Of a stretch of 64,000 bases of DNA, positions 30,904 to 39,809 are shown piece after piece. Both the position numbers and the translations under genes were made by a program. Positions within the stretch are counted from its first letter, which is position 1. The number at the start of each line of letters is the position of its first letter. The stretch is from Thermoanaerobacterium xylanolyticum LX-11 (GTDB lineage Bacteria > Bacillota > Thermoanaerobacteria > Thermoanaerobacterales > Thermoanaerobacteraceae), in the NCBI RefSeq assembly GCF_000189775.2, contig NC_015555.1:631001-695000 (forward strand), in the 5' to 3' direction. The notes beneath the pieces were generated by a model. It was not told the origin of the DNA. It did no database searches and saw nothing but the letters and a program-made list of their open reading frames with translations.

Positions 30904-31785
30904 ATGGATTCAGCTAATGCAAATATGAATAAAAAGAAATTAAAAGAAGATCGAAAAATGCGTCCAAATGAGAAAGTTACTTTGTGGGTTAGCAGAGTTA
31001 TAATCTGGATTTTTATTGTAATAATTCTTTTCCCTGTAGCATGGGTTGTAGGTGCTTCGTTAGGGACAGGTGATGCTTTTTTCTCTGGTACGATTTTTCC
31101 AAAGCAAGTAAGCTTTCAAAATTATATAGACTTGTTTCAGAAAACACAACTATTAACATGGATAAAAAACAGCATGATTTTGTGCTTTGGTGTGGCGATC
31201 ATACAATCTATTTTAACATCTACTTCCTCATATGCATTTAGCAGAATGAAATTCGTTGGAAGAAAAAATGGATTAATGACCCTTTTGATTTTACAGATGT
31301 TTCCGACATTTATGTCTTTGCCAGCGATATACGGAATTTTGGCAAAATTAGATTTGCTCGATAACTTGTATGTATTTATATTGGTACTTGCAGGTGGCAG
31401 TGCTTTTAATATATGGCTTCTAAAAGGTTATATAGATGGATTGCCAAAAGAACTTGATGAAGCGGCATTGGTTGATGGTGCATCATATTGGCAAATATTT
31501 ATTAGAATAATATTGCCACTTACTGCACCTATGCTTGTTGTAATATTTTTGTTTAGCTTTATAGGGACATATAGCGAATTTATATTATCGAGTGCTGTAC
31601 TGAAATCGCCTGAGAGTTATACTGTAGCACTTGGACTGCAAAGATTTATTACAAATCAATTTTCAGCCCATTGGACATTATTTGCGGCAGCGTCTGTTGT
31701 AGCATCATTGCCTCTTGTAATTATATTTATGGCTTTGCAGAGGTATTTGCAGCAGGGACTTGCAGCTGGTGCTGTAAAAGGATAA
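30904..31785 (+). CDS. malG: Maltose ABC transporter permease MalG
   Basis: About 293 residues with six membrane helices, EAA loop EAALVDGASYWQIFIRIILPLT and the MalG-type C-terminus GLAAGAVKG. The start is ATG 30904 after a strong GAGGAGGTGG; TTG 30901 is possible. It begins 4 bp after malF. A terminator follows, so the operon is malEFG without malK. Confidence 0.92.
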   Translation: MDSANANMNKKKLKEDRKMRPNEKVTLWVSRVIIWIFIVIILFPVAWVVGASLGTGDAFFSGTIFPKQVSFQNYIDLFQKTQLLTWIKNSMILCFGVAIIQSILTSTSSYAFSRMKFVGRKNGLMTLLILQMFPTFMSLPAIYGILAKLDLLDNLYVFILVLAGGSAFNIWLLKGYIDGLPKELDEAALVDGASYWQIFIRIILPLTAPMLVVIFLFSFIGTYSEFILSSAVLKSPESYTVALGLQRFITNQFSAHWTLFAAASVVASLPLVIIFMALQRYLQQGLAAGAVKG

Positions 31786-31817
31786 AAGGATAAAATGTTA
31801 CACATGGAACAAACTGT

Positions 31818-31847
31818 AAACACTGGAATGTATTCCAGTGTTTTTTT
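31818..31847 (+). terminator. Intrinsic terminator after malG
   Basis: Stem AACACTGGAAT (31819-31829) with ATTCCAGTGTT and a loop of a few bases, then seven T residues. Confidence 0.9.
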
Positions 31848-31916
31848 GTATATTATGGGCGTTTAATGTTAAAAATAATAGTGTTTTGATTTTATTAAAA
31901 AGTTCGGAGGTAAGAG

Positions 31917-32900
31917 ATGAGTAAAAAAGTTGGTATTCCAAAAGGACTTTTATACTACAACTTTTATCCTATGTGGAAAACATTTTTTGAAGAACTGGGT
32001 GCTGAAGTGGTTACTTCAAGTGATACATGCAAAAAAATAATTGATGATGGCATCAAGACTTGCGTGGATGAAACCTGCCTTCCTGTCAAGACATTTATAG
32101 GTCATGTGATTGATTTAAAGGAAAAAGGTATTGATTATATATTTGTTCCACGAGTTATAAGCGTAGAAAGACGTAGATATCTTTGTTCAAAATTTTTGGG
32201 TTTGCCTGACTTAGTGAGAAATCTGATTTCTGATTTGCCACAAATAATAGATATGAAGATTGATTACTATCGTGGAGAAGAGTTTATGGAAAGAGAAATT
32301 TTGAGAGTTGGCAAGCTGTTTGTTGATAGCACAAGTAAAATTAAAGACGCATACGAAAAATCTTTAAAAAGGCAAAGGACTTTTGAATGCATTATTAGAG
32401 AAGGATTTTCAAATACAGAAGCAATAAAGATTATGGAAGGGGAAAAATTAGATGCAAATACAAAAGGGGATTTAAAAATAGCTTTATTAGCCCATTCCTA
32501 TGACATAATGGATGATTATTTATCTATGGGATTGATAAATAGGCTTAAGAATATGGGAGCTTATGTGCTTACGACAAATATGATAGAAAGAGATAAAATT
32601 GAAAATGGTGCCAGCAAACTTCAAAAAGATTTATTTTGGACTTACGGAAGGGATATTTTAGGTGCAGGTAAATATTTTATCGAGAGCAAAGAAGTGGACG
32701 GGGTAATATCTGTTTCTGCTTTTGGATGTGGGCCAGACTCTATCACTGATGACCTTTTAGAAAGGGATTACAAGAGAGATGGCGGGATTCCATTTATGCC
32801 CATAACCATTGATGAACATACTGGTGAGGCAGGTTTAAATACTAGGTTAGAAGCCTTTATGGATTTGTTAAGATGGCGAAAAGGAGAGATTATGGCATGA
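31917..32900 (+). CDS. Acyl-CoA-dehydratase-activase-related protein (DUF2229-like), subunit 1
   Basis: 327 residues starting MSKKVGIPKGLLYYNFYPMWKTFFEELGAEV, the start of the DUF2229/COG3580 family related to 2-hydroxyacyl-CoA dehydratase components. Conserved cysteines (CVDETCLPVK; AFGCGPDS) suggest an iron-sulfur or metal site. A GGAGGTAAGAG site precedes the ATG. The stop overlaps the start of the next, related gene. No dehydratase or CoA gene is nearby, so an acyl-CoA role is not supported here. The function of the stand-alone pair is unknown. Confidence 0.75.
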   Translation: MSKKVGIPKGLLYYNFYPMWKTFFEELGAEVVTSSDTCKKIIDDGIKTCVDETCLPVKTFIGHVIDLKEKGIDYIFVPRVISVERRRYLCSKFLGLPDLVRNLISDLPQIIDMKIDYYRGEEFMEREILRVGKLFVDSTSKIKDAYEKSLKRQRTFECIIREGFSNTEAIKIMEGEKLDANTKGDLKIALLAHSYDIMDDYLSMGLINRLKNMGAYVLTTNMIERDKIENGASKLQKDLFWTYGRDILGAGKYFIESKEVDGVISVSAFGCGPDSITDDLLERDYKRDGGIPFMPITIDEHTGEAGLNTRLEAFMDLLRWRKGEIMA

Positions 32901-33979
32901 AAATAACATATCCACATATGGGTTCATTAAATATGATACTGAAGACGATGTTTGAAGGAATCAATATAGATGTTGTAGAGCCACCACCTGTAACTAATAA
33001 AACACTATCAATTGGAGTAAAATACTCGCCTGAGTTTGTTTGTCTCCCATATAAGATAAATCTTGGGAATTTTATAGAAGCGCTTGAAAATGGCGCTGAT
33101 ACTATAATAATGTTGGGTGGTATAGGTCCTTGCAGATTTGGTTATTATGGACAAGCACAAAGAGAAACATTGATTGATCTTGGATACAAGTTTAATATGA
33201 TAATATTAGATCCGCCTCACGGAAGGTTAATTGGTTTTTTAAAAGAACTTTCATCGTATTTTCCAGACGTATATTGGAGAGATGCTTTAAAGGCTTTTAT
33301 TTTTGCTGTTCAAAAAATGATAATTGCTGATAAATTTGAAAAGAAGCTTTTAATCTTAAGAGCACATGAGAATGAAACAGGAATTACGACTAAAATTTTT
33401 GAAAAATATATAGACGGAATAAAAAATGCTAAAAACAAAAGAGAACTAGATGATATTTATAGAGAAGGATTGAAGAAGTTGAAACAAAATGCAACCATAA
33501 AAAGAGAGATTCAGCTTAAGATTGCTTTGGTAGGGGAAATATATCTTATGCTTGAGCCTTTTTCTAATTTAGATATTTGCAGATCGTTGAATGAATTAGG
33601 TATAGAAGTTACTAAAACTGATTTTCTTTCAGATTATTTGATAAACAGTGCTTTTAAATTGCCTCAAAGAATGGAATTTAAAAAATATGCGCATGGGTAT
33701 TTAGAAAGGGATATCGGCGGTCACGGTTTAAATACTGTCGCAAATACTGTAAAATATGCAGAAAAAAATTACGATGGGATAATACAAATTTTTCCTTTTA
33801 CTTGTACACCTGAAATTGTTGCAGAAGGAATAATTGCCAAAATAAGTAGCGATAAGAATATACCAGTTATGTCTTTAAGTTACGATGAAAAGACTGGTGA
33901 AGCTGGGTATCAGACAAGATTAGAAGCCTTTAAAGATTTATTGGAGAGGAGGAGATTGAAAAATATAAAAAAATATTAA
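32897..33979 (+). CDS. Acyl-CoA-dehydratase-activase-related protein, subunit 2
   Basis: About 360 residues starting MKITYPHMGSLNMILKTMFEG, matching the COG3581 type that accompanies DUF2229 proteins. The start ATG 32897 overlaps the previous stop (ATGA) with AAGGAGAG 8 bases upstream. Cysteines at EFVCLPYK, GPCRFGYYG and FTCTPEI resemble those of the partner. Near its C-terminus EKTGEAGYQTRLEAFKDLL closely mirrors EHTGEAGLNTRLEAFMDLL of subunit 1, so the two are likely diverged copies of one domain and probably form a complex. Confidence 0.75.
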   Translation: MKITYPHMGSLNMILKTMFEGINIDVVEPPPVTNKTLSIGVKYSPEFVCLPYKINLGNFIEALENGADTIIMLGGIGPCRFGYYGQAQRETLIDLGYKFNMIILDPPHGRLIGFLKELSSYFPDVYWRDALKAFIFAVQKMIIADKFEKKLLILRAHENETGITTKIFEKYIDGIKNAKNKRELDDIYREGLKKLKQNATIKREIQLKIALVGEIYLMLEPFSNLDICRSLNELGIEVTKTDFLSDYLINSAFKLPQRMEFKKYAHGYLERDIGGHGLNTVANTVKYAEKNYDGIIQIFPFTCTPEIVAEGIIAKISSDKNIPVMSLSYDEKTGEAGYQTRLEAFKDLLERRRLKNIKKY

Positions 33980-34083
33980 AATTTTTATCTGGATATCGAA
34001 AAAATTATAAATTATTGGTATACTTATATTTGTATATAAATAGATTTTATTTTTTTATGGAAGATCGACTATGAGGTGATTTT

Positions 34084-34902
34084 ATGAATGAACTTGGTGA
34101 TATATTAAAAAATGCGAGATTAAAAAAAGGAATGACACTTGACGATCTTCAGGAGATTACGAAAATTCGTACAAGATATTTGAAAGCGATAGAAGACGGC
34201 GATTTTAATGTAATCCCAGCTTTAGTTTACGCTAAAGGTTTTGTAAAGAGTTATGCAGAGGCTGTAGGATTAGATGCAAATGATCTATTAAAAAAGTATA
34301 GCTATCTTTTTGAGGAACCTAAAGAAAAGGATGATGTAGTACAACATGCAACTACACTTTTAGAAGAAGAAAGTTCTTTTGATTTATCAGCACTCCTTAG
34401 AAGGTTTATAAAACCATTTATAGGAGTTTTGGTGGTGTGCCTTTTTGCATTTGGTATATATTACATGGTAAGCCAGATAAACAAAGGACTGGCTCCTCTC
34501 CCAAGTGCAGAGCAAAGCTCTAATAACACTACCCATAAAATACAAAATGATAACAGAGACAATACAACAGCCAATAATGTTTATAGCAATAACGAAAAAA
34601 ACACTACTTTCAACTTGGTAAACAGCACGAAAAGCGAATTTGATTATAAAATTTCACCTGCCGATAATTCATACAAAGTCGATCTATCTATACCTGGACA
34701 AAAATGTTGGGTTAGTGTGAAAGTGGATGGTGTGGATACTTATCAGTATTTGATGACATCAGGCATGATAAAAACTTTTGATGTCAAAAACAGCATAGAA
34801 ATCTTGATGGGTAATCCTCCAGATGCTAAAATAACAGTAGATGGCAAAGAAATACCACACATTGATATTCCAGCACCAGTAACTGTAAAACTTGAAAAAT
34901 GA
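34084..34902 (+). CDS. RodZ-like helix-turn-helix membrane protein
   Basis: 272 residues. Residues 1-70 are the HTH_25 domain of RodZ (LGDILKNARLKKGMTLDDLQEITKIRTRYLKAIEDGDFNVIP...YAKGFVKSYAEAVGLD). A single membrane helix lies near residues 108-128, then an Asn/Thr-rich linker and a C-terminal DUF4115 domain (WVSVKVDGVDTYQYLM ... ILMGNPPDAKITVDGKEI). RodZ links MreB to the cell envelope and helps keep the rod shape. GAGGTG lies 6-7 bases before the ATG. It overlaps the neopullulanase frame region by its stop and is probably cotranscribed with it, an unusual pairing. Confidence 0.85.
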   Translation: MNELGDILKNARLKKGMTLDDLQEITKIRTRYLKAIEDGDFNVIPALVYAKGFVKSYAEAVGLDANDLLKKYSYLFEEPKEKDDVVQHATTLLEEESSFDLSALLRRFIKPFIGVLVVCLFAFGIYYMVSQINKGLAPLPSAEQSSNNTTHKIQNDNRDNTTANNVYSNNEKNTTFNLVNSTKSEFDYKISPADNSYKVDLSIPGQKCWVSVKVDGVDTYQYLMTSGMIKTFDVKNSIEILMGNPPDAKITVDGKEIPHIDIPAPVTVKLEK

Positions 34903-34916
34903 GAAAGGGGTATTAC

Positions 34917-36641
34917 ATGATAAGACAAGCTGTATATCATAAAAGCGATGTTCCGTTTGCATATCCTTTAAATAAGGATGAGCTTCATATAGTCTTGAGA
35001 ACTGCTTCTTCAGACATAAAAAAATGTTACATTTTTTATCGTGACAGGTATGATTGGATGGGTAAGTTCAAAGTAAAAGAAATGTTTTTAACTCAATCAA
35101 ATGAATTATTCGATTATTATGAAACGACAATTAAACTGAACAAAAAATTTGCATACTTTTTTTATTTAATATCTAATAGGAACGAAAAAGTTTATTACAC
35201 AGAATCAGGATTCTACCAAAGGAGACCAGAAAATAGTTTTCACGGATTCTTTCAGTATCCTTATATATGTGACATGGACGTTTTTTTTGCACCAAAATGG
35301 ACAAGCGATTGCATTGTATATCAAATATTTCCTGATAGGTTCAACAATGGAGATAAATCAAATGATCCAGAAAATGTGAGACCTTGGGGTGAGAAACCTG
35401 AATCAACTACATTTTTTGGAGGAGATATACAGGGAATTATTGATAAAGTTGAATATCTTAAGGATCTTGGAATTAATGCAATATATATGACACCGATATT
35501 TTTGTCACCGTCAACGCATAAATACAATACAACAGATTATTATAAAATAGATCCTCATTTTGGTGACACTCATAAGGCTAAAGAATTAATTGATAAATGT
35601 CACAAAAATGGGATAAGAGTTATTTTTGATGCTGTCTTCAACCATTGTGGTTATGACTTTTTCGCATTTCAAGACGTGATTAAGAATGGAAAAGACTCAA
35701 AATATTGGGACTGGTTTAATATCTATGAATGGCCTATAAAAACAACACCTATTCCATCGTATGAAGCATTTGCGGATCATGAATGGAGAATGCCGAAACT
35801 TATGACCAAAAATCCTGATGTACAAGAGTATTTGCTTAATGTTGCCGAATATTGGATTAAAGAAGTTGACATCGACGGTTGGAGGCTTGACGTCGCAAAT
35901 GAAATAGACCATCATTTTTGGAGAAGATTTAGGGAGATTGTGAAAAAAGCGAAGCATGATGCCATAATTGTTGGTGAGGTTATGCATGATGCATCACCTT
36001 GGCTTTATGGTGACCAGTTTGATAGCGTCATGAATTATCCTTTTAAGAATGCTCTTGTTGACTTTTTTGCAAAAAGAAGAATAGATGCAAAACGATTTAA
36101 CACTATTATAACTGAACATTTGATGAGGCATATGGATGGTGTTAATAGGGCTATGTTAAACCTAATAGGAAGCCATGATACAGAGAGATTTTTGACAATG
36201 TGCAATGGTATGGTAGTGCGGATGAAGCTGGCATTGGTCTTCCAATTTACATATATTGGAGTTCCATATATATATTATGGAGATGAAGTTGGTATGGTTG
36301 GTGGTTATGATCCAGATTGTAGAAGATGTATGATTTGGAATGAAGAAAAACAAAACTTAAAATTATTTAATTTTTATAAAACGCTTATTTCTTTGAGAAA
36401 GGAAAATGAAGAACTAAGATATGGAACATACAAGACACTTTATGCAAGAGATGGAATTATAAGCTTCAAAAGGGAATACAAAGGTAAATCTATTATTGTA
36501 ATAATAAATGATAGCAGCAAAGAGCATTCAATATTATTAAATGGCGTACAAGGGAAACTAGATATTTTAGGAATGGGCAAGATAAAAATAAGGGGTAAAA
36601 TTGTATCATTAGAGCCAAACTGTGCCTATATTTTGAAATAA
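34917..36641 (+). CDS. Intracellular neopullulanase/cyclomaltodextrinase, GH13 (GH13_20-like)
   Basis: About 574 residues with no signal peptide. An N-terminal CBM34-type domain (AVYHKSDVPFAYPLNKDELHIVLRTA) is followed by the GH13 barrel ([20 protein letters not shown]) with Asp325 (GWRLDVANE), Glu354 (VGEVMHD) and Asp421 (GSHDTERF). The N-domain and size are those of neopullulanase, cyclomaltodextrinase and maltogenic amylase. It would open cyclodextrins and trim maltodextrins in the cytoplasm. I chose ATG 34917 with AAAGGGG before it; ATG 34899 would overlap the RodZ stop and lacks a site. The specificity inside the subfamily cannot be told from sequence. Confidence 0.92.
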   Translation: MIRQAVYHKSDVPFAYPLNKDELHIVLRTASSDIKKCYIFYRDRYDWMGKFKVKEMFLTQSNELFDYYETTIKLNKKFAYFFYLISNRNEKVYYTESGFYQRRPENSFHGFFQYPYICDMDVFFAPKWTSDCIVYQIFPDRFNNGDKSNDPENVRPWGEKPESTTFFGGDIQGIIDKVEYLKDLGINAIYMTPIFLSPSTHKYNTTDYYKIDPHFGDTHKAKELIDKCHKNGIRVIFDAVFNHCGYDFFAFQDVIKNGKDSKYWDWFNIYEWPIKTTPIPSYEAFADHEWRMPKLMTKNPDVQEYLLNVAEYWIKEVDIDGWRLDVANEIDHHFWRRFREIVKKAKHDAIIVGEVMHDASPWLYGDQFDSVMNYPFKNALVDFFAKRRIDAKRFNTIITEHLMRHMDGVNRAMLNLIGSHDTERFLTMCNGMVVRMKLALVFQFTYIGVPYIYYGDEVGMVGGYDPDCRRCMIWNEEKQNLKLFNFYKTLISLRKENEELRYGTYKTLYARDGIISFKREYKGKSIIVIINDSSKEHSILLNGVQGKLDILGMGKIKIRGKIVSLEPNCAYILK

Positions 36642-36670
36642 ATCAATGAATATTTTAAGTTAATCTTTAT

Positions 36671-36703
36671 GTTTTAAGCCGGACAAATAGTCCGGCTTAA
36701 AAC
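36671..36703. terminator. Bidirectional terminator
   Basis: A perfect 14-bp stem (GTTTTAAGCCGGAC 36671-36684 with GTCCGGCTTAAAAC 36690-36703) and a 5-base loop between two convergent genes; runs of T on both sides. Confidence 0.9.
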
Positions 36704-36712
36704 ATATGAATT

Positions 36713-38332
36713 TTAACGTTTTATATACATTAATTCGTAGTATTCTTTAAGCATTCTATTTGCTGAAAAGGCATCATAGGTTGTTTTAATGCTTTCTCTC
36801 ATCATATTTTCCCATTTTGCTTTATCGTTGTAATATGTTGGTACAACTTTATTTAACAATACATCGTACAAAGCTTCTAAGTCATGTTTATCTAAAATTT
36901 CCACATCATCAGATTCAAATCCATCGCCAAATTGCCAGCCATTTACATCGTCAATGCAAGCTTCAGGCCACCAGCCATCTAAAATACTTAAGTTTAATAC
37001 ACCGTTCATAGCAGCTTTCATACCAGATGTACCGCTTGCTTCCTTTGGCCTTCGAGGATTGTTAAGCCAAACATCGGAACCTCTTGTCAACATTTTGCCT
37101 ATTGTCATATCATAATCAGGAAGAAATACGACACTTTCTGGGTATTTTTTGGTCATCTCAATTAGTTTTGCGACAATTTTTTTACCAACATCGTCTAAAG
37201 GATGTCCTTTTCCGGAAAACACCATTTGTATTTTTCTTGATTTTAAGTACTCACCTATAACTTCATCATTTGTGAAAATTAGGTCACTTCTCTTGTAAGG
37301 AGCAGCTCTTCTTGAAAAGCCTATTAACAATTTATCAGAATCAAGTTTTACACCAGTGCGATCATATACAAAATCAATTAATTCTTGTTTTATTATATTA
37401 TGTGTTTTCAGGAGATTTTCACCTTTATTGTATGCTTCCGTAATTCTATTATCTACCCATGTCTTTCTATCAATACCGTTTGTAATTGATATGATTGGAG
37501 CTGCATTGTCAACATGTGCCCACATTTTGTTTGCCGTCTGACCATGTAATTTTGCGACACCGTTTGCGATTCGTGAAAGTCTTAGCCCCGCAACAGTCAT
37601 ATTAAAAGGAACTCCGCCTATTTGAGCCATTTGCTCAATTGTTAGACCATTGTTTGCACCCATGTACATGAGAAGCTCTATGTTGTGAGATTCGTTTCCT
37701 TCAATTACAGGTGTATGTGTTGTAAATACAACTTCTTGTCGTGTTGCATTCCAAGCTTCATTAAACATCATATTTTTATTTTCCATTTTCTCCCGTATAA
37801 GCTCTAATGCTGCTAATGCTGCATGGCCTTCATTGAAGTGATAGACATCGACGTCAATTCCCAACGCTCTTAAAGCCCTTACGCCACCGATTCCAAGCAC
37901 GATTTCCTGTGCTACTCTTTCTTCGCCAAACCAACCGTAAAGTTGTCCTGTTATCCATCTGTCTCCATTCTCAGGTATGTCTGTATCTAAAAGATACAGT
38001 GGAGCATTGTCAAAACTATCTACAAGCCAGACTTTGCAGTATACATCTTGATTTCTAATTTTAACTTTTACTTTTACACCTGTATCTTTTAGAAAATCGT
38101 ATTTGTAGTTATGATATGCATCATAAGGATAACCGTCTTCGCCTATATGCTGTTCTGTATAACCTTGTTTCCATAGTATACCGATGCCTACAAGCGGCAT
38201 GCCTAATTCTTTTGCGGCTTTTAAATGATCACCTGCTAAGATTCCAAGACCTCCAGCGTAAAGTTTAAAATCTGAATGAAGCCCATACTCCATGCAAAAG
38301 TATGCTACTCTTGGAAGTTTTCCTCTATCCAT
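36713..38332 (-). CDS. glgP: Alpha-glucan phosphorylase, short type (GT35)
   Basis: 539 residues, the short thermophile form compared with about 800 for classic glycogen phosphorylase. The N-terminus MDRGKLPRVAYFCMEYGLHSDFKLYAGGLGILAGDHLKAA and the block HFNEGHAALAALELI are typical of this group. The C-terminal part has RRPKEASGTSGMKAAMNGVLNLSILDGWWPEA, the PLP-site region. It splits maltodextrins with phosphate to glucose-1-phosphate in the cytoplasm, saving one ATP per glucose. It faces the neopullulanase gene. AAGGAGG precedes the ATG, and an operator-like site lies at 38388-38399. Confidence 0.92.
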   Translation of the reverse strand: MDRGKLPRVAYFCMEYGLHSDFKLYAGGLGILAGDHLKAAKELGMPLVGIGILWKQGYTEQHIGEDGYPYDAYHNYKYDFLKDTGVKVKVKIRNQDVYCKVWLVDSFDNAPLYLLDTDIPENGDRWITGQLYGWFGEERVAQEIVLGIGGVRALRALGIDVDVYHFNEGHAALAALELIREKMENKNMMFNEAWNATRQEVVFTTHTPVIEGNESHNIELLMYMGANNGLTIEQMAQIGGVPFNMTVAGLRLSRIANGVAKLHGQTANKMWAHVDNAAPIISITNGIDRKTWVDNRITEAYNKGENLLKTHNIIKQELIDFVYDRTGVKLDSDKLLIGFSRRAAPYKRSDLIFTNDEVIGEYLKSRKIQMVFSGKGHPLDDVGKKIVAKLIEMTKKYPESVVFLPDYDMTIGKMLTRGSDVWLNNPRRPKEASGTSGMKAAMNGVLNLSILDGWWPEACIDDVNGWQFGDGFESDDVEILDKHDLEALYDVLLNKVVPTYYNDKAKWENMMRESIKTTYDAFSANRMLKEYYELMYIKR

Positions 38333-38387
38333 ATTATACCTCCTTATAAAACTTTTAAGTATATTATAATATTAAAAAATCAGCAAT

Positions 38388-38399
38388 GCAATGGGTTGC
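38388..38399 (-). promoter_or_regulatory. LacI-family-type operator, phosphorylase gene
   Basis: GCAATGGGTTGC has one mismatch to GCAANCGNTTGC and is followed by ACAAAATTTT. On the minus strand it overlaps a possible -35 (TTGCAT 38386-38391) that lies 17 bp before a TATAAT (38363-38368). Confidence 0.55.
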
Positions 38400-38519
38400 A
38401 CAAAATTTTGTAGTCAAATGGATGTTTAAGTAACCTTATTTGAGATTTGTGAATATTATGCAGTATATATTAAAATATGGCTAAGTGCCATCTTTCCATA
38501 TTGTGATTGGGGTGAGATT

Positions 38520-38756
38520 ATGGAGGCAAATGAGAGATATGGAAGAGATTATCACTACTATAAAGAATACGAAAAGCTGTATGGAAGCCTTGATATTTTT
38601 AGATTTTTAGCTGCAAAAAGATTAAATGAGCTTGGCGAATATGAAGAGTGGAAAGACTATAAAGAATTCAAAGATTGGCTTTCATCAAGAGAAATAGCTG
38701 ACTGGAAAACCTCGAAAGATTATTTAGATTGGGAAAGAAAAAAGTTAGATTTCTAA
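38520..38756 (+). CDS. Small Trp/Tyr/Lys-rich protein of unknown function
   Basis: 78 residues, highly charged, with aromatic residues at short regular distances (YEEWKDYKEFKDWLSS; DWKTSKDYLDWERKKLDF). The pattern looks like amphipathic helices. GGGGTGAG precedes the ATG and a strong terminator follows, so it is a real single-gene unit. I do not recognise the family. It sits at the right edge of the starch island, next to whiA. Confidence 0.7.
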   Translation: MEANERYGRDYHYYKEYEKLYGSLDIFRFLAAKRLNELGEYEEWKDYKEFKDWLSSREIADWKTSKDYLDWERKKLDF

Positions 38757-38767
38757 ATTATTTTTAG

Positions 38768-38797
38768 ACTCCTATAAAAAATTATAGGAGTTTTTTT
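38768..38797 (+). terminator. Intrinsic terminator before whiA
   Basis: A 10-bp stem (ACTCCTATAA 38768-38777 with TTATAGGAGT 38782-38791) and seven T residues. Confidence 0.9.
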
Positions 38798-38843
38798 AAA
38801 ATTATGTAGTATAATAGATATAGGACCCGGCGAGGTGATTTAT

Positions 38844-39809
38844 ATGTCCTTTTCGTCTATCACAAAAAACGAGTTGTCAAGAATATACCCCGACGATAAC
38901 TGTTGCAAATTAGCTGAACTTGCTGCTTTGATAAGAACAATTGGTTCAATATCTATATATGGTCATCAAAGAATTAGTTTAAGTCTTGTAACTGAAAATG
39001 CTTCTGTAGCAAGATTGGCATTTAAGCTTTTAAAAGATATATTCAATGTCGTGGCAGAGGTGATGGTGAGGAGAAATAGCCAACTAAAAAAATCTTTAAG
39101 TTATTTGATCTTAGTCTCTGACAAAGACGCAGCCGAGAACATATTGAGAGAAGTTGGACTTTTAAAGTATGACAGTGAAGGTAGTAAGTTAAATTATGGC
39201 ATAGACAAAAGCATTGTTAGCAAAAAGTGTTGCAAAAAAGCCTATATTAGGGGGGCTTTTCTTGGAGGCGGTTCGATTAGCGATCCAGAAAAGGCGTACC
39301 ATTTGGAATTTATAACGCACAATTTAGATCATGCTAAGGATTTAAGCAAATTAATAAATAATTATCATTTGCATTCAAAAATTATTGCAAGAAAAAATAA
39401 TTATGTAGTATACTTAAAAGAGGGAGAACAAATAGTAGATGTCCTAAACATAATGGGGGCACATAATTCCTTATTAAACTTAGAAAATATACGCGTATAT
39501 AAAGACATAAGGAATAATGTAAACAGGCTTGTTAATTGCGAGACTGCTAATCTAACAAAGACCATCAATGCATCATTGAGGCAGATAGAGAATATAAATT
39601 ATATAAAGAACAGCGTAGGGCTTAATTATCTCCCGGATAATTTAAAAGAGATTGCAGAAAAAAGGCTTAAATATCCAGATATAAGCCTTAAAGAATTGGG
39701 TCAAATGCTAGATCCTCCTGTTGGAAAATCAGGAGTAAATCATAGATTAAGAAAAATTGAAGAAATAGTATCAAAATTAAAAGAGAGGAGAGTCAACAAT
39801 TATGACTGA
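38844..39809 (+). CDS. whiA: Sporulation/cell-division regulator WhiA
   Basis: About 321 residues. The N-terminal region is of LAGLIDADG-homing-endonuclease fold ([37 protein letters not shown]) and the C-terminus holds a helix-turn-helix ([32 protein letters not shown]), the WhiA design. It affects cell division and chromosome segregation in Bacillus and sporulation in Streptomyces. GAGGTG lies before ATG 38844. It overlaps the HPr gene by 8 bp. In relatives it directly follows yvcK. Confidence 0.95.
   Translation: MSFSSITKNELSRIYPDDNCCKLAELAALIRTIGSISIYGHQRISLSLVTENASVARLAFKLLKDIFNVVAEVMVRRNSQLKKSLSYLILVSDKDAAENILREVGLLKYDSEGSKLNYGIDKSIVSKKCCKKAYIRGAFLGGGSISDPEKAYHLEFITHNLDHAKDLSKLINNYHLHSKIIARKNNYVVYLKEGEQIVDVLNIMGAHNSLLNLENIRVYKDIRNNVNRLVNCETANLTKTINASLRQIENINYIKNSVGLNYLPDNLKEIAEKRLKYPDISLKELGQMLDPPVGKSGVNHRLRKIEEIVSKLKERRVNNYD

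Noticed and set aside
31917-33979. Calling the pair 2-hydroxyacyl-CoA dehydratase components
   Set aside because: No catalytic subunits or CoA genes are linked, and the proteins match only the activase-related DUF2229-type regions.
35301-35312. ACAAGCGATTGC, one mismatch from the starch operator, inside the neopullulanase gene
   Set aside because: It encodes the well-conserved TSDCI residues of the GH13 start and lies 385 bp into the gene, with no promoter near; coding constraint explains it. Kept only as a remote possibility.
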